Part shown: positions 42,155-50,011 of the stretch, in pieces
Position numbering within the stretch: position 1 is the first letter of the stretch
Layout of the letters: the number at the start of each line of letters is the position of its first letter
Origin: Pseudomonas fluorescens
Lineage (GTDB): Bacteria > Pseudomonadota > Gammaproteobacteria > Pseudomonadales > Pseudomonadaceae
Assembly (NCBI RefSeq): GCF_018614775.1
Contig: NZ_JAGGOF010000087.1
Location: 1 to 63,804 of the forward strand
Direction: 5' to 3'
DNA: 63,804 bases
Translations under genes and position numbers: made by a program
The notes under the pieces: model-generated
Seen by the model: only the letters and a program-made list of their open reading frames with translations
What the model was told of the DNA's origin: nothing
Databases searched by the model: none

Positions 42155-43231
42155 ATGGCTGATTTACCGATCAATGACCTTAACGTCGCCTCCAACGAGA
42201 CCCTCATCACGCCTGACCAGCTCAAGCGCGATATTCCCCTGAGTGACGCAGCCCTGCGCACCGTGACCAAGGGCCGGGAAGTCATCCGCAACATTCTCGA
42301 TAGCAACGACCATCGCCTGTTCGTGGTCATCGGGCCGTGCTCGATCCATGACATCAAGGCCGCCCACGAATACGCCGAGCGCTTGAAAGTGCTGGCCGCG
42401 GAAGTCTCCGACACCTTGTACCTGGTGATGCGCGTGTATTTCGAGAAGCCGCGGACCACCGTCGGCTGGAAAGGCCTGATCAACGACCCCTACCTGGACG
42501 ACTCGTTCAAGATCCAGGACGGCCTGCACATCGGTCGCCAGTTGTTGCTGGACCTGGCGGAAATGGGCCTGCCCACCGCCACCGAAGCGCTGGACCCGAT
42601 CTCCCCGCAGTACCTGCAGGACCTGATCAGCTGGTCGGCCATCGGCGCGCGCACCACCGAATCCCAGACTCACCGCGAGATGGCCTCCGGCCTGTCATCG
42701 GCAGTGGGCTTCAAGAATGGCACCGACGGCGGCCTCACGGTGGCAATCAACGCCTTGCAATCGGTTTCCAGCCCTCACCGCTTCCTGGGCATCAACCAGG
42801 AAGGCGGCGTGTCGATCGTCACCACCAAGGGCAACGCCTACGGTCACGTCGTACTGCGCGGTGGTAACGGCAAGCCGAACTATGACTCGGTCAGCGTCGC
42901 CCTGTGTGAACAGGCCCTGAACAAGGCGAAGATCAAGCCGAACATCATGGTCGATTGCAGTCACGCCAACTCCAACAAGGACCCGGCCCTGCAACCGCTG
43001 GTGATGGAGAACGTCGCCAACCAGATCCTGGAAGGCAACCAGTCGATTATCGGCCTGATGGTCGAAAGCCATCTGAACTGGGGCTGCCAGGCGATCCCGA
43101 AAGACCTGGCCGACTTGCAGTACGGCGTATCCATCACCGATGCCTGCATCGACTGGAGCGCGACCGAGAACACCTTGCGCAGCATGCACGCCAAACTCAA
43201 GGACGTGCTGCCAAAGCGCCAGCGCAGCTGA
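42155..43231 (+). CDS. Type I DAHP synthase (AroF/AroG/AroH family)
   Basis: A 358-residue type I-alpha DAHP synthase doing the same reaction as the type II enzyme at 28.2 kb. Recognisable blocks are FVVIGPCSIHDIKAAHEYA near 63, MRVYFEKPRTTVGWKGL near 93, the SWSAIGARTTESQTHREMASGL stretch (residues 150-171) and IMVDCSHANSNKDP near 265. The length equals the feedback-regulated E. coli enzymes; which aromatic amino acid inhibits it cannot be read reliably. A strong terminator follows. Confidence 0.93.
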   Translation: MADLPINDLNVASNETLITPDQLKRDIPLSDAALRTVTKGREVIRNILDSNDHRLFVVIGPCSIHDIKAAHEYAERLKVLAAEVSDTLYLVMRVYFEKPRTTVGWKGLINDPYLDDSFKIQDGLHIGRQLLLDLAEMGLPTATEALDPISPQYLQDLISWSAIGARTTESQTHREMASGLSSAVGFKNGTDGGLTVAINALQSVSSPHRFLGINQEGGVSIVTTKGNAYGHVVLRGGNGKPNYDSVSVALCEQALNKAKIKPNIMVDCSHANSNKDPALQPLVMENVANQILEGNQSIIGLMVESHLNWGCQAIPKDLADLQYGVSITDACIDWSATENTLRSMHAKLKDVLPKRQRS

Positions 43232-43261
43232 TCGGCCTTCGCCAACAGATAAAAATCGACG

Positions 43262-43298
43262 CAAAAAAATGCCGGGCTTCTCAGCCCGGCATTTTTTA
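43262..43298. terminator. Bidirectional intrinsic terminator
   Basis: ATGCCGGGCT/AGCCCGGCAT with a 4-base loop, flanked by a run of As on the left and Ts on the right. It serves the DAHP synthase gene and the convergent acetyltransferase gene. Confidence 0.92.
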
Positions 43299-43314
43299 TT
43301 GGGAATCCGTTATT

Positions 43315-43599
43315 TCAGAGCTTCGCCGCGTGCCGCTGGTGACGCTCCATGTAGCGCTCCACGTAGGAGCAGGACGGGATCACCGTGTAGCCCATTTCTT
43401 CGGCGTACTGCAGCGCCCTTTCGGTCAGCGCCGCGGCAATGCCCCTGCCGCGCAGGGCGTTGGGCACGAAAGTGCGATAGATGTCCAGGGTCTGCTTGCC
43501 CAGGTCCATATAGGTCAGATAGGCACGATGACCGTCCACATTGGTCTCGAACTGATGACCAGCCTGGTCATGGTGGATGGACAACGCCTCGCTCATCAC
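43315..43599 (-). CDS. Small GNAT-like acetyltransferase (NATD1/YjdJ family)
   Basis: A 94-residue protein of the short GNAT-fold family. Residues 50-75 carry the acetyl-CoA loop VPNALRGRGIAAALTERAL (Q/RxxGxG/A pattern), followed by GYTVIPSCSYVERYMERH. It lacks the first strands of full-size acetyltransferases, as usual for the family. Substrate unknown. No operon partner. Confidence 0.82.
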   Translation of the reverse strand: MMSEALSIHHDQAGHQFETNVDGHRAYLTYMDLGKQTLDIYRTFVPNALRGRGIAAALTERALQYAEEMGYTVIPSCSYVERYMERHQRHAAKL

Positions 43600-43983
43600 T
43601 ACTCCTCGCGGGTCTGAATGCTGACCCTACCTTACCGATGTTTTTCCGGCGAAGGAACATCTACGCCACCTGCCTTCCTGGTCACGAGCGCCAAAACCGA
43701 TCCGCTCAAATCCGAGCACATCGTGAATAGTAGGCACCAATGACGCAAATGCTCAAGGCACACCTGTCATCGAAGGGGGAACCTCGTCGGTTTTATCGAC
43801 CGAGCACCATCGTCGCTCTGTAGTCGGTCACGGTGCAGTAGCTGAACATCGCCAGTTGTTGAGTCTTGAGACGAGCGCCGCTAGTTAAAGTCACCGCCAA
43901 CACCCAACAAAGATGCCTGGGACAGTGCGCAAAAAATGTCCAAAATGCCAGGCGAATCAACAAACAACGACGTTAGTGGCTCT
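43600..43983. other. Non-coding region with inverted repeats
   Basis: About 385 bases with no convincing gene. TCGGT/ACCGA with a 7-base loop lies around 43788-43804. A nested dyad at 43915-43953 pairs GCCTGG with CCAGGC and, inside it, GGACA with TGTCC. An open frame beginning at 43913 runs through the oprI promoter and is not accepted. The dyads suggest a structured RNA or regulatory sites; I cannot tell which. Confidence 0.4.
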
Positions 43984-43997
43984 AGGAGGAGTTCGCC

Positions 43998-44084
43998 GTG
44001 GGTGGAACTTTTCTTCCTTTACGCACTCCTGCCACGGGCTTGCGGCTGTGTATTTTTTCAACAACCGTCAGAAAAGTTGCTTGA
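43998..44084 (+). CDS. Candidate 28-residue short ORF upstream of oprI
   Basis: GTG at 43998 opens 28 codons to TGA at 44082 and is preceded at 8 bases by a perfect AGGAGG (43984-43989), the strongest Shine-Dalgarno in this part of the window. The peptide reads MGGTFLPLRTPATGLR then LCIFSTTVRKVA, with no known family. Its stop codon overlaps the -35 region of oprI, so translation or its transcript would run into that promoter. Evidence is the ribosome site only. Confidence 0.28.
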   Translation: MGGTFLPLRTPATGLRLCIFSTTVRKVA

Positions 44085-44105
44085 AAAAGAATCACCGCCT
44101 ACAAT
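44077..44105 (+). promoter_or_regulatory. Sigma-70 promoter of oprI
   Basis: TTGCTT (44077-44082) and TACAAT (44100-44105) are spaced by exactly 17 bases and followed by a T-rich start region. It would give a leader of about 115 bases before the oprI start. This is the strongest promoter in the window, in keeping with the great abundance of OprI. Confidence 0.78.
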
Positions 44106-44224
44106 TTTTTTGCTTCTTGCGCTACGTCAGTTTACTTACTACAAGTAATGGGTAGTATGTACGCCGGCTAACTCCCCAGTCTGGGGAGACAGTCACTAAT
44201 AGAAAGTCCTTGAAGGGGAACACG

Positions 44225-44476
44225 ATGAACAACGTTCTGAAATTCTCTGCTCTGGCCCTGGCCGCAGTTCTGGCTACCGGTTGCAGCAGCGCATCGAAAG
44301 AAACCGAAGCACGTCTGACTGCTACCGAAGACGCAGCAGCTCGCTCCCAGGCTCGTGCAGACGAAGCTTACCGTAAAGCTGATGAAGCTCTGGCTGCTGC
44401 TCAAAAAGCACAACAGACTGCTGACGAAGCTAACGAGCGTGCTCTGCGCATGCTGGAAAAAGCTAGCCGCAAGTAA
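44225..44476 (+). CDS. oprI: Major outer membrane lipoprotein OprI
   Basis: An 83-residue Braun-type lipoprotein. The signal peptide ends in the lipobox LATGC (lipidated Cys20), and the mature part is one long alanine-rich coiled coil (heptads through ARLTATEDAAARSQARADEA and onward) ending RMLEKASRK. The C-terminal lysine is the residue that can be joined to peptidoglycan. AGGGG precedes the ATG. Codon usage shifts to the highly expressed set (GCT, CGT, GAA). A terminator follows, and an L,D-transpeptidase gene converges on it. Confidence 0.96.
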   Translation: MNNVLKFSALALAAVLATGCSSASKETEARLTATEDAAARSQARADEAYRKADEALAAAQKAQQTADEANERALRMLEKASRK

Positions 44477-44499
44477 TAGTCCTTCGGGATTGTTATCGA

Positions 44500-44528
44500 G
44501 CCGACCCATTTCATGGGTCGGCTTTTTT
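44500..44528 (+). terminator. Intrinsic terminator of oprI
   Basis: GCCGACCCAT/ATGGGTCGGC, 3-base loop, then six Ts. It lies about 25 bases after the oprI stop. Confidence 0.93.
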
Positions 44529-44554
44529 ATTGCCCGGTATTTTCTCCAGGCGAT

Positions 44555-44588
44555 AAAAAACCCGCCGACATCGCTGGACGCCGGCGGG
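44555..44588 (-). terminator. Intrinsic terminator of the L,D-transpeptidase gene
   Basis: CCCGCCG (44561-44567) pairs with CGGCGGG (44582-44588). On the minus strand the stem is followed by six Ts (the As at 44555-44560). It lies 15 bases after the stop of the L,D-transpeptidase gene. Confidence 0.82.
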
Positions 44589-44602
44589 TGGGTAGGGAGC
44601 GG

Positions 44603-45574
44603 TTACTGTTGCAGATCGATCGGTGCGCTGGAAACCATCGGCGCCGAGGTACTCGGTACAGCGATCTCGACCGGCAGGCCATCTTCGGCAGCCACCACGT
44701 CGCGCACCACGTCCCAGTTCATCCGCAGGTTGCTGGTGATGTCCTCACGCTTGAGCATCGCGTTGATCACCGCAGTGTGTTTGTCCACCACCGACGGGTT
44801 GCCCTTGTCGTCCAGCGGCGTATGGGCTTCCAGGTAAACCTTGCCACCGCTCAGGCCAAGCTTGTAGGGGTCGTTGATAATCCGCACCGACGTGCCCACC
44901 GGTACCATGCCGGCCATCTCCAGGACGTTGTTGTTGAACATCCGGAAGCAACCGTGGCTGGTCCGCATGCCAATGCCGAACTTCTTGTTCGAACCATGGA
45001 TCAGGTAGCCCGGCGTGCCCAGGGTGAACTTGAACGGCCCCAGCGGGTTATCCGGGCCGGCTGGCACCACATTTGGCAGCGGGTCGCCGTCGGCGGCATG
45101 TTCGGCCTTGATCGAGGCCGGCGGGGTCCACGTCGGGTTCGGTGTCTTGGCGATGATGCTGGTGTGGGCGATCGGCGACCCCCAACCCTCACGACCAATC
45201 CCCAGCGGGAAGGTGTAGACCACGTTCCGGCCTTTGGGGAAATAGTAGAGACGGTACTCGGCCAGGTTGATCACGATGCCCTCGCGCGGGCCCGGCGGCA
45301 GGATGAAGCGGGTCGGCAGCACGATCTCCGTGCCGGCGCCCGGCAACCAGGGATCGACCCCCGGGTTGGCGGCAACCATCTCGCTGTAACCCAGGTCATA
45401 GGTCGTGCCCAGGTCGGCAAAAGTGTCTTCGTATTTGGCCTTGATGACCTGCACCTGGCCGACAATGTCTTCACCCGGCGGTGGCAAAGGCAGCTCCAGT
45501 GCTGCAACGGGGCCCGCCATGCACAGGGCGGCTAGAGACAGGCAGCGGGCGACGGCAGGCAAGCGCGGCAACAT
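44603..45574 (-). CDS. LysM-containing L,D-transpeptidase (ErfK/YbiS/YcfS/YnhG family)
   Basis: A 323-residue periplasmic transpeptidase. A signal peptide (to about residue 25) is followed by a LysM-like segment (LGYSEMVAANPGVDPWLPGAGTEI split across 60-90) and a YkuD catalytic domain with the HGS...SHGCFRM signature, Cys near residue 210. Such enzymes make 3-3 crosslinks or attach Braun lipoprotein to peptidoglycan. The convergent neighbour is oprI, the natural substrate if this is the lipoprotein-attaching type. AAGGA precedes ATG 45574. Confidence 0.9.
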   Translation of the reverse strand: MLPRLPAVARCLSLAALCMAGPVAALELPLPPPGEDIVGQVQVIKAKYEDTFADLGTTYDLGYSEMVAANPGVDPWLPGAGTEIVLPTRFILPPGPREGIVINLAEYRLYYFPKGRNVVYTFPLGIGREGWGSPIAHTSIIAKTPNPTWTPPASIKAEHAADGDPLPNVVPAGPDNPLGPFKFTLGTPGYLIHGSNKKFGIGMRTSHGCFRMFNNNVLEMAGMVPVGTSVRIINDPYKLGLSGGKVYLEAHTPLDDKGNPSVVDKHTAVINAMLKREDITSNLRMNWDVVRDVVAAEDGLPVEIAVPSTSAPMVSSAPIDLQQ

Positions 45575-45701
45575 CCGGGAAATCCTTCGCAGATCGAACA
45601 GAGGGTATGTAGGCGGCGATTGTACACCGCCATCTGTTATTTCGGGGAGGGAGGCAAGGCGGCGTCCGATGCACAGCACTCTTCGGCATTCATCCCAGTC
45701 C

Positions 45702-45791
45702 CTGTGGGAGCTGAGCTTGCTCGCGATAGCGGTGGCTCCTGTTACATCGAAGGAATGTACCGCCGTCATCGCGAGCAAGCTCGGCTCCCAC
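45702..45791. repeat. REPIN
   Basis: GTGGGAGCTGAGCTTGCTCGCG on the left and CGCGAGCAAGCTCGGCTCCCAC on the right, about 45 bases apart. Each arm carries one extra base relative to the common form, and the two extra bases complement each other. Confidence 0.88.
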
Positions 45792-45823
45792 ATTTATTCG
45801 GTGTCATGACGGACGGTTAGTGA

Positions 45824-46117
45824 TTACAACTCGAACCGCAGTTCCGGCCAGATCGGCGAGGTGCCGCGCTTCTGGGATTCGAGGATCGCCCGGCACAATG
45901 AGCACAGGCGATGGTCCTGGAAGATCCGCCGATCGACGCCCGACCAGCGCGGCTGTGCCGGCAGCAGGCTGCCGCACAGTGTCCGGTCGGCCGAGCCGCC
46001 GAGTTCCAACTGCCGGGTCACCAGGTGCACCCGCACTTCCTGGCAGGCGAACAGGTCCAGCTGCTCGTCAGGCTCGATCAGTTGGTAGGCAAACAGGGAC
46101 CAGGCGGGACGCGGCAT
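45824..46117 (-). CDS. Conserved small protein with CxxC, unknown
   Basis: A 97-residue protein beginning MPRPAWSLFAYQLIEPDEQLD, with cysteines at about 25, 49 and a CSLC pair near 73. I do not recognise a named family, and the pair may bind metal or be redox active. GGAG lies 6 bases before the ATG at 46117; an ATG four codons upstream has no better site. It lies between the L,D-transpeptidase and tesA genes on the same strand. Confidence 0.66.
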   Translation of the reverse strand: MPRPAWSLFAYQLIEPDEQLDLFACQEVRVHLVTRQLELGGSADRTLCGSLLPAQPRWSGVDRRIFQDHRLCSLCRAILESQKRGTSPIWPELRFEL

Positions 46118-46173
46118 CGGGGGCTCCAAATCGGGGGCGCCACATTAGCCGAAAGCCCGCCGGTAGAAAAGCG

Positions 46174-46779
46174 TCAAAGCAGCGGTTTCAGCGTCGGCCA
46201 GACATTTTCCAGCAGCTTGCCCTGGGCGGCGACGGACGGGTGCAATCCGTCGTCCTGCATCATCCCCGGGACACCGCCGATCTCCTTGAGGAAAAACGGC
46301 ACCAGCGGGACCTTTTTCTCTTCGGCCAAGGTGCTGTAGACCTGGGCAAACGCATCGGTGTATCGCCGTCCATAGTTGGGCGGCAATTGCATGCCCAACA
46401 GCAAGACCTTGGCACCGCTGGCGCGGGCGCTGTCGATCATCGCTGCAAGGTTTTGTTGCAATTGTGTTGGCGGCTGCCCGCGCAAGCCATCGTTGCCACC
46501 CAGCTCCAGAATCACCAGGTCCGGCTTATGGGCTGCAAGCAGCGCCGGCAGCCGCGCCTGGCCTCCTGCGCTGGTGTCGCCACTGATGGACGCATTGACC
46601 ACTTTGTCGTCAAAACCCTCGGCCTTGAGCCGTTGTTCGAGCAACGACACCCAGCCTTGCCGGGTATCCAGGCCGAAAGCCGCGCTGATACTATCGCCAA
46701 CGATCAGGACTGTACCCGCCGCTGCGTTCTGGGCCATGCACATCAAGGCCAGGCCGGCACTCAAAAACCACACACGCAT
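46174..46779 (-). CDS. tesA: TesA, multifunctional thioesterase I / lysophospholipase L1
   Basis: A 201-residue periplasmic SGNH hydrolase acting on acyl-CoA, lysophospholipids and esters. A signal peptide (ends about AQNAAAG) precedes GDSISAAFGL with the nucleophile Ser near residue 30. The other blocks are SGDTSAGG near 67, GGNDGLRG near 95 and DGLHPS near 177 with the Asp/His pair. I start at MRVWFL because GGAG lies 6 bases upstream; MENP four codons earlier is possible. Its start is 10 bases from the divergent ABC transporter start, as in E. coli tesA-ybbA. Confidence 0.92.
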   Translation of the reverse strand: MRVWFLSAGLALMCMAQNAAAGTVLIVGDSISAAFGLDTRQGWVSLLEQRLKAEGFDDKVVNASISGDTSAGGQARLPALLAAHKPDLVILELGGNDGLRGQPPTQLQQNLAAMIDSARASGAKVLLLGMQLPPNYGRRYTDAFAQVYSTLAEEKKVPLVPFFLKEIGGVPGMMQDDGLHPSVAAQGKLLENVWPTLKPLL

Positions 46780-46789
46780 CGGATTCTCC

Positions 46790-47473
46790 ATGGGCTCAAG
46801 CATTCTCACCGCGACGGACCTTAGCAAAGTGGTCCCCAGCGCGGAAGGTGAACTGACCATCCTGCACGAACTCAGCCTGGAACTGAACAAAGGCGACAGC
46901 CTGGCCATCGTCGGTGCGTCCGGCTCCGGCAAATCCACCCTGTTGGGCCTGCTGGCCGGTCTCGACCTGCCCAGCAGCGGTGAAGTCACCCTCGCCGGCC
47001 AGGCCCTCAGCGCGCTCGATGAAGACCAGCGGGCACGGATCCGTGCCGAGCATGTCGGTTTCGTCTTCCAGTCGTTCCAGTTGCTCGACAGCCTCAACGC
47101 CCTGGAAAACGTCATGCTGCCGCTGGAGCTGGACGGTCGCAAGGATGCTCGCGAACGCGCCACCGAATTGCTGCAGCGGGTTGGCCTGGGCCAGCGCCTG
47201 ACCCACTCGCCGCGCCAGCTCTCCGGCGGTGAACAGCAACGCGTGGCGATTGCCCGCGCCTTTGCCGCCGAGCCCGACGTGCTGTTTGCCGACGAACCCA
47301 CCGGTAACCTCGACAGCCACACCGGCGAGCGCATCAGCGATCTGCTGTTCGAGCTGAACAAGGAAAGCGGCACGACCCTGGTGCTGGTCACCCACGATGA
47401 ACGCCTGGCCCATCGCTGCCGGCGCCTGATCCGACTTGAAGCCGGCCAGATGGTCGCGCCCCTGGAGCCTTGA
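46790..47473 (+). CDS. ybbA: YbbA-like ABC transporter ATPase
   Basis: A 227-residue ABC ATPase of the LolD/MacB/YbbA subgroup. Walker A GASGSGKSTLLGLLAGLD, Q-loop VFQSFQLL, signature LSGGEQQRVAIARA, Walker B VLFADEPTGNLD and the H-loop VTHDE are all intact. It starts at ATG 46790 (MGSSILTATDL), and its stop overlaps the permease start (TGATG). The upstream control region must lie inside tesA. It powers the FtsX-like permease encoded next; the substrate is not established in any species to my knowledge. Confidence 0.9.
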   Translation: MGSSILTATDLSKVVPSAEGELTILHELSLELNKGDSLAIVGASGSGKSTLLGLLAGLDLPSSGEVTLAGQALSALDEDQRARIRAEHVGFVFQSFQLLDSLNALENVMLPLELDGRKDARERATELLQRVGLGQRLTHSPRQLSGGEQQRVAIARAFAAEPDVLFADEPTGNLDSHTGERISDLLFELNKESGTTLVLVTHDERLAHRCRRLIRLEAGQMVAPLEP

Positions 47474-49977
47474 TGGCACGCTTGCCGCTGTTGCGCCTGT
47501 TCAGTCTTGCTGTCCGTCAATTGCTGCGCGATGCCCGCGCCGGTGAGTTGCGGGTGTTGTTCTTCGCCCTGCTGGTGGCCGTGGCGGCGAGCACCGCCAT
47601 CGGCTACTTCGGGGCCCGCCTCAACGGCGCGATGATGCTGCGCGCCACCGAATTCCTCGGTGCCGACCTGCTGCTCGAAGGCAGCTCGCCAGCCCGTGCG
47701 GAACAGATTCGCAGCGGTACCGAACTGGGCCTGGAACACGCCCGGGTGGTGGAGTTCTCCAGCGTTGTCGCCACCGATAACGGCATCCAGCTGTCCAGCG
47801 TCAAGGCTGCCGACGACACCTACCCATTGCGCGGCGAACTGAAAAGCGCCGCGGCCCCATTCGCCCCGGAAGAGACCGGTGGGCGTCCGGCCCCTGGCGA
47901 GGCCTGGGTCGAAGCCCGCCTGCTGACGGCCCTGGACCTGAAGATTGGCGACCACATCGACGTCGGCAACAAGACCCTGCGCCTGAGCCGGGTGCTGACC
48001 TACGAACCCGATCGCGCCGGTAATTTCTACAGCCTCACGCCCCGGGTGATGATCAACCTCACGGACCTGGACGCCACGGGTGTGGTGCAACCCGGCAGCC
48101 GTGTCAGCTACCGTGACTTGTGGCGCGGCCCGGCCACGGCGCTGCAAACCTATCGCGACCTGGTCAAACCGGGCCTTGAGCCCAACCAGCGCCTGCAGGA
48201 TGCCCGCGACGGCAACCGGCAGATCGGCGGCGCCCTGGGCAAGGCTGAGCGCTACCTGAACATGGCCAGCTTGGTGGCGGTGCTGTTATCCGGCGTTGCG
48301 GTCGCGCTGTCGGCCAACCGTTTCGCTACCCGACGTTTCGATGCCAGCGCCCTGCTGCGCTGCCTGGGTCTGTCACGCCGGGAAACCATGCTGTTGTTCA
48401 GCCTGCAGTTGGCGGTGCTCGGCCTGCTGGCGAGCATCAGCGGCGCGTTACTTGGCTGGATCGCCCAACTGGGCCTGTTCGCGCTGCTGCATGACCTGTT
48501 GCCCACGGCTGTTCCACCAGGAGGCCTGCTGCCGGCGATTGCCGGGATCGGCACCGGCCTGGTAGCCCTGGCCGGGTTCGCCCTGCCGCCACTGGCCGCA
48601 CTGGGTCGGGTACCGCCGTTGCGCGTGCTGCGCCGGGACATGCTGCCGATACCCTCCAGTACCTGGATGGTCTATGGCGCCGCCTTGGGCGCGTTGGGCC
48701 TGATCATGTGGCGCCTGAGCCTGGACCTGGTCCTCACCTTCGCCCTGCTCGGTGGCGGCGTCGTTGCCGCCTTGATGCTCGGCGGCCTGCTGTTACTGCT
48801 GCTCCAGAGCCTGCGCCGTCTGCTGGCCCGCGCTGCCCTGCCCTGGCGGCTGGGCCTCGGCCAGTTGCTGCGCCATCCCCTGGCGGCGGCCGGTCAGGCC
48901 CTGGCGTTCGGTCTGATCCTGCTGTCCATGGCGCTCATTGCGCTGTTGCGCGGTGAATTGCTGGACACCTGGCAAAACCAGCTGCCGAAAAATGCCCCGA
49001 ACTATTTCGCCCTGAACATCCTGCCCAACGACAAGCAGGCGTTCACCGACAAGCTGGTGGCACTGTCCGCGCAATCGGCGCCGCTCTACCCCGTGGTGCC
49101 GGGGCGACTCATCAGCATCAACGGCGAGCCGGCCACGGAGTTCGTCACCAAGGACTCCGCCGGCGACCGCGCACTGCAACGCGATCTGAGCCTGACCTGG
49201 GCCGCCGACCTGCCGGCGGGCAACGTCGTCACGGCCGGTGCCTGGTGGCCGCAGCAGCCACCGGACGACATCCCGGGAGTTTCGGTGGAAGGCAAGGTCG
49301 CCGATAACCTCAAGATCAAGCTGGGTGATCGCCTGGTGTTCAGCGTGGGCGGCGTCAACCGCGAAGCGAAGGTCACCAGCCTGCGGGAAATCAACTGGGA
49401 TAACTTCCAGCCCAACTTCTTCATGATCTTCCAGCCCGGCACACTGAAGGACCTGCCGGCCACGTACCTCACCAGCTTCTACCTGGCGGCGGGCCACGAC
49501 CAACAGATTGTCGACCTGTCCAGGGCCTTCCCGGCGGTAACCATCCTGCAAGTCGAAGCCCTGCTCGAACAGCTGCGCAGCATCCTGGCCCAGGTCACCC
49601 TGGCCGTGGAATATGTATTGCTGTTCGTGCTGGCGGCGGGGATGGCCGTGCTGTTCTCCGGCCTGCAAGCGACCCTCGACGAACGGATTCGCCAGGGTGC
49701 GCTGCTGCGCGCGCTGGGTGCCGAACGGCCGTTGCTGGTCAAGGCCCGACGCATCGAGTTCGGACTGCTGGGCGCGGTCAGTGGCCTGCTCGCGGCCCTG
49801 GGTTCGGAACTGGTGAGCCTGGTGCTCTACCGTTACGCCTTCGACTTGCCGTGGCATCCGCATCCGTGGCTACTGCTGTTGCCCTTGGTGGGCGCCGTGT
49901 TGATCGGCGGTGCCGGGGTGTTTGGCACCCGTCGCGCACTCAATGCCAGCCCGCTGACAGTGTTGCGCGAGGGTTGA
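47473..49977 (+). CDS. YbbP-like FtsX-family ABC permease
   Basis: An 834-residue inner-membrane protein with two FtsX domains and two large periplasmic segments. Transmembrane helices are evident near 27-47, 255-280, 305-335, 350-380, 395-470 (several), 475-495, 710-735, 760-785 and 795-815. It pairs with the ATPase upstream through a one-base overlap. Such systems are usually mechanotransmitters or lipid/lipoprotein handlers rather than transporters. Start ATG 47473 rather than the TTG before it. The greB gene follows after 34 bases. Confidence 0.87.
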   Translation: MARLPLLRLFSLAVRQLLRDARAGELRVLFFALLVAVAASTAIGYFGARLNGAMMLRATEFLGADLLLEGSSPARAEQIRSGTELGLEHARVVEFSSVVATDNGIQLSSVKAADDTYPLRGELKSAAAPFAPEETGGRPAPGEAWVEARLLTALDLKIGDHIDVGNKTLRLSRVLTYEPDRAGNFYSLTPRVMINLTDLDATGVVQPGSRVSYRDLWRGPATALQTYRDLVKPGLEPNQRLQDARDGNRQIGGALGKAERYLNMASLVAVLLSGVAVALSANRFATRRFDASALLRCLGLSRRETMLLFSLQLAVLGLLASISGALLGWIAQLGLFALLHDLLPTAVPPGGLLPAIAGIGTGLVALAGFALPPLAALGRVPPLRVLRRDMLPIPSSTWMVYGAALGALGLIMWRLSLDLVLTFALLGGGVVAALMLGGLLLLLLQSLRRLLARAALPWRLGLGQLLRHPLAAAGQALAFGLILLSMALIALLRGELLDTWQNQLPKNAPNYFALNILPNDKQAFTDKLVALSAQSAPLYPVVPGRLISINGEPATEFVTKDSAGDRALQRDLSLTWAADLPAGNVVTAGAWWPQQPPDDIPGVSVEGKVADNLKIKLGDRLVFSVGGVNREAKVTSLREINWDNFQPNFFMIFQPGTLKDLPATYLTSFYLAAGHDQQIVDLSRAFPAVTILQVEALLEQLRSILAQVTLAVEYVLLFVLAAGMAVLFSGLQATLDERIRQGALLRALGAERPLLVKARRIEFGLLGAVSGLLAALGSELVSLVLYRYAFDLPWHPHPWLLLLPLVGAVLIGGAGVFGTRRALNASPLTVLREG

Positions 49978-50011
49978 TAGACTCCCGACTTCGCAATTAC
50001 AAGAACTTGCC

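Noticed and set aside
43913..44155. An 80-codon frame with CPKC near its start, upstream of oprI
   Set aside because: It overlaps the strong oprI promoter, lacks a ribosome site and its later half is low in protein-like features. The cysteine pair looks accidental.
46780..48147. Upstream extension of the tesA frame to 48147
   Set aside because: The added 455 residues are antisense to the ATPase and permease genes. TesA has a clear signal peptide and ribosome site at 46779.
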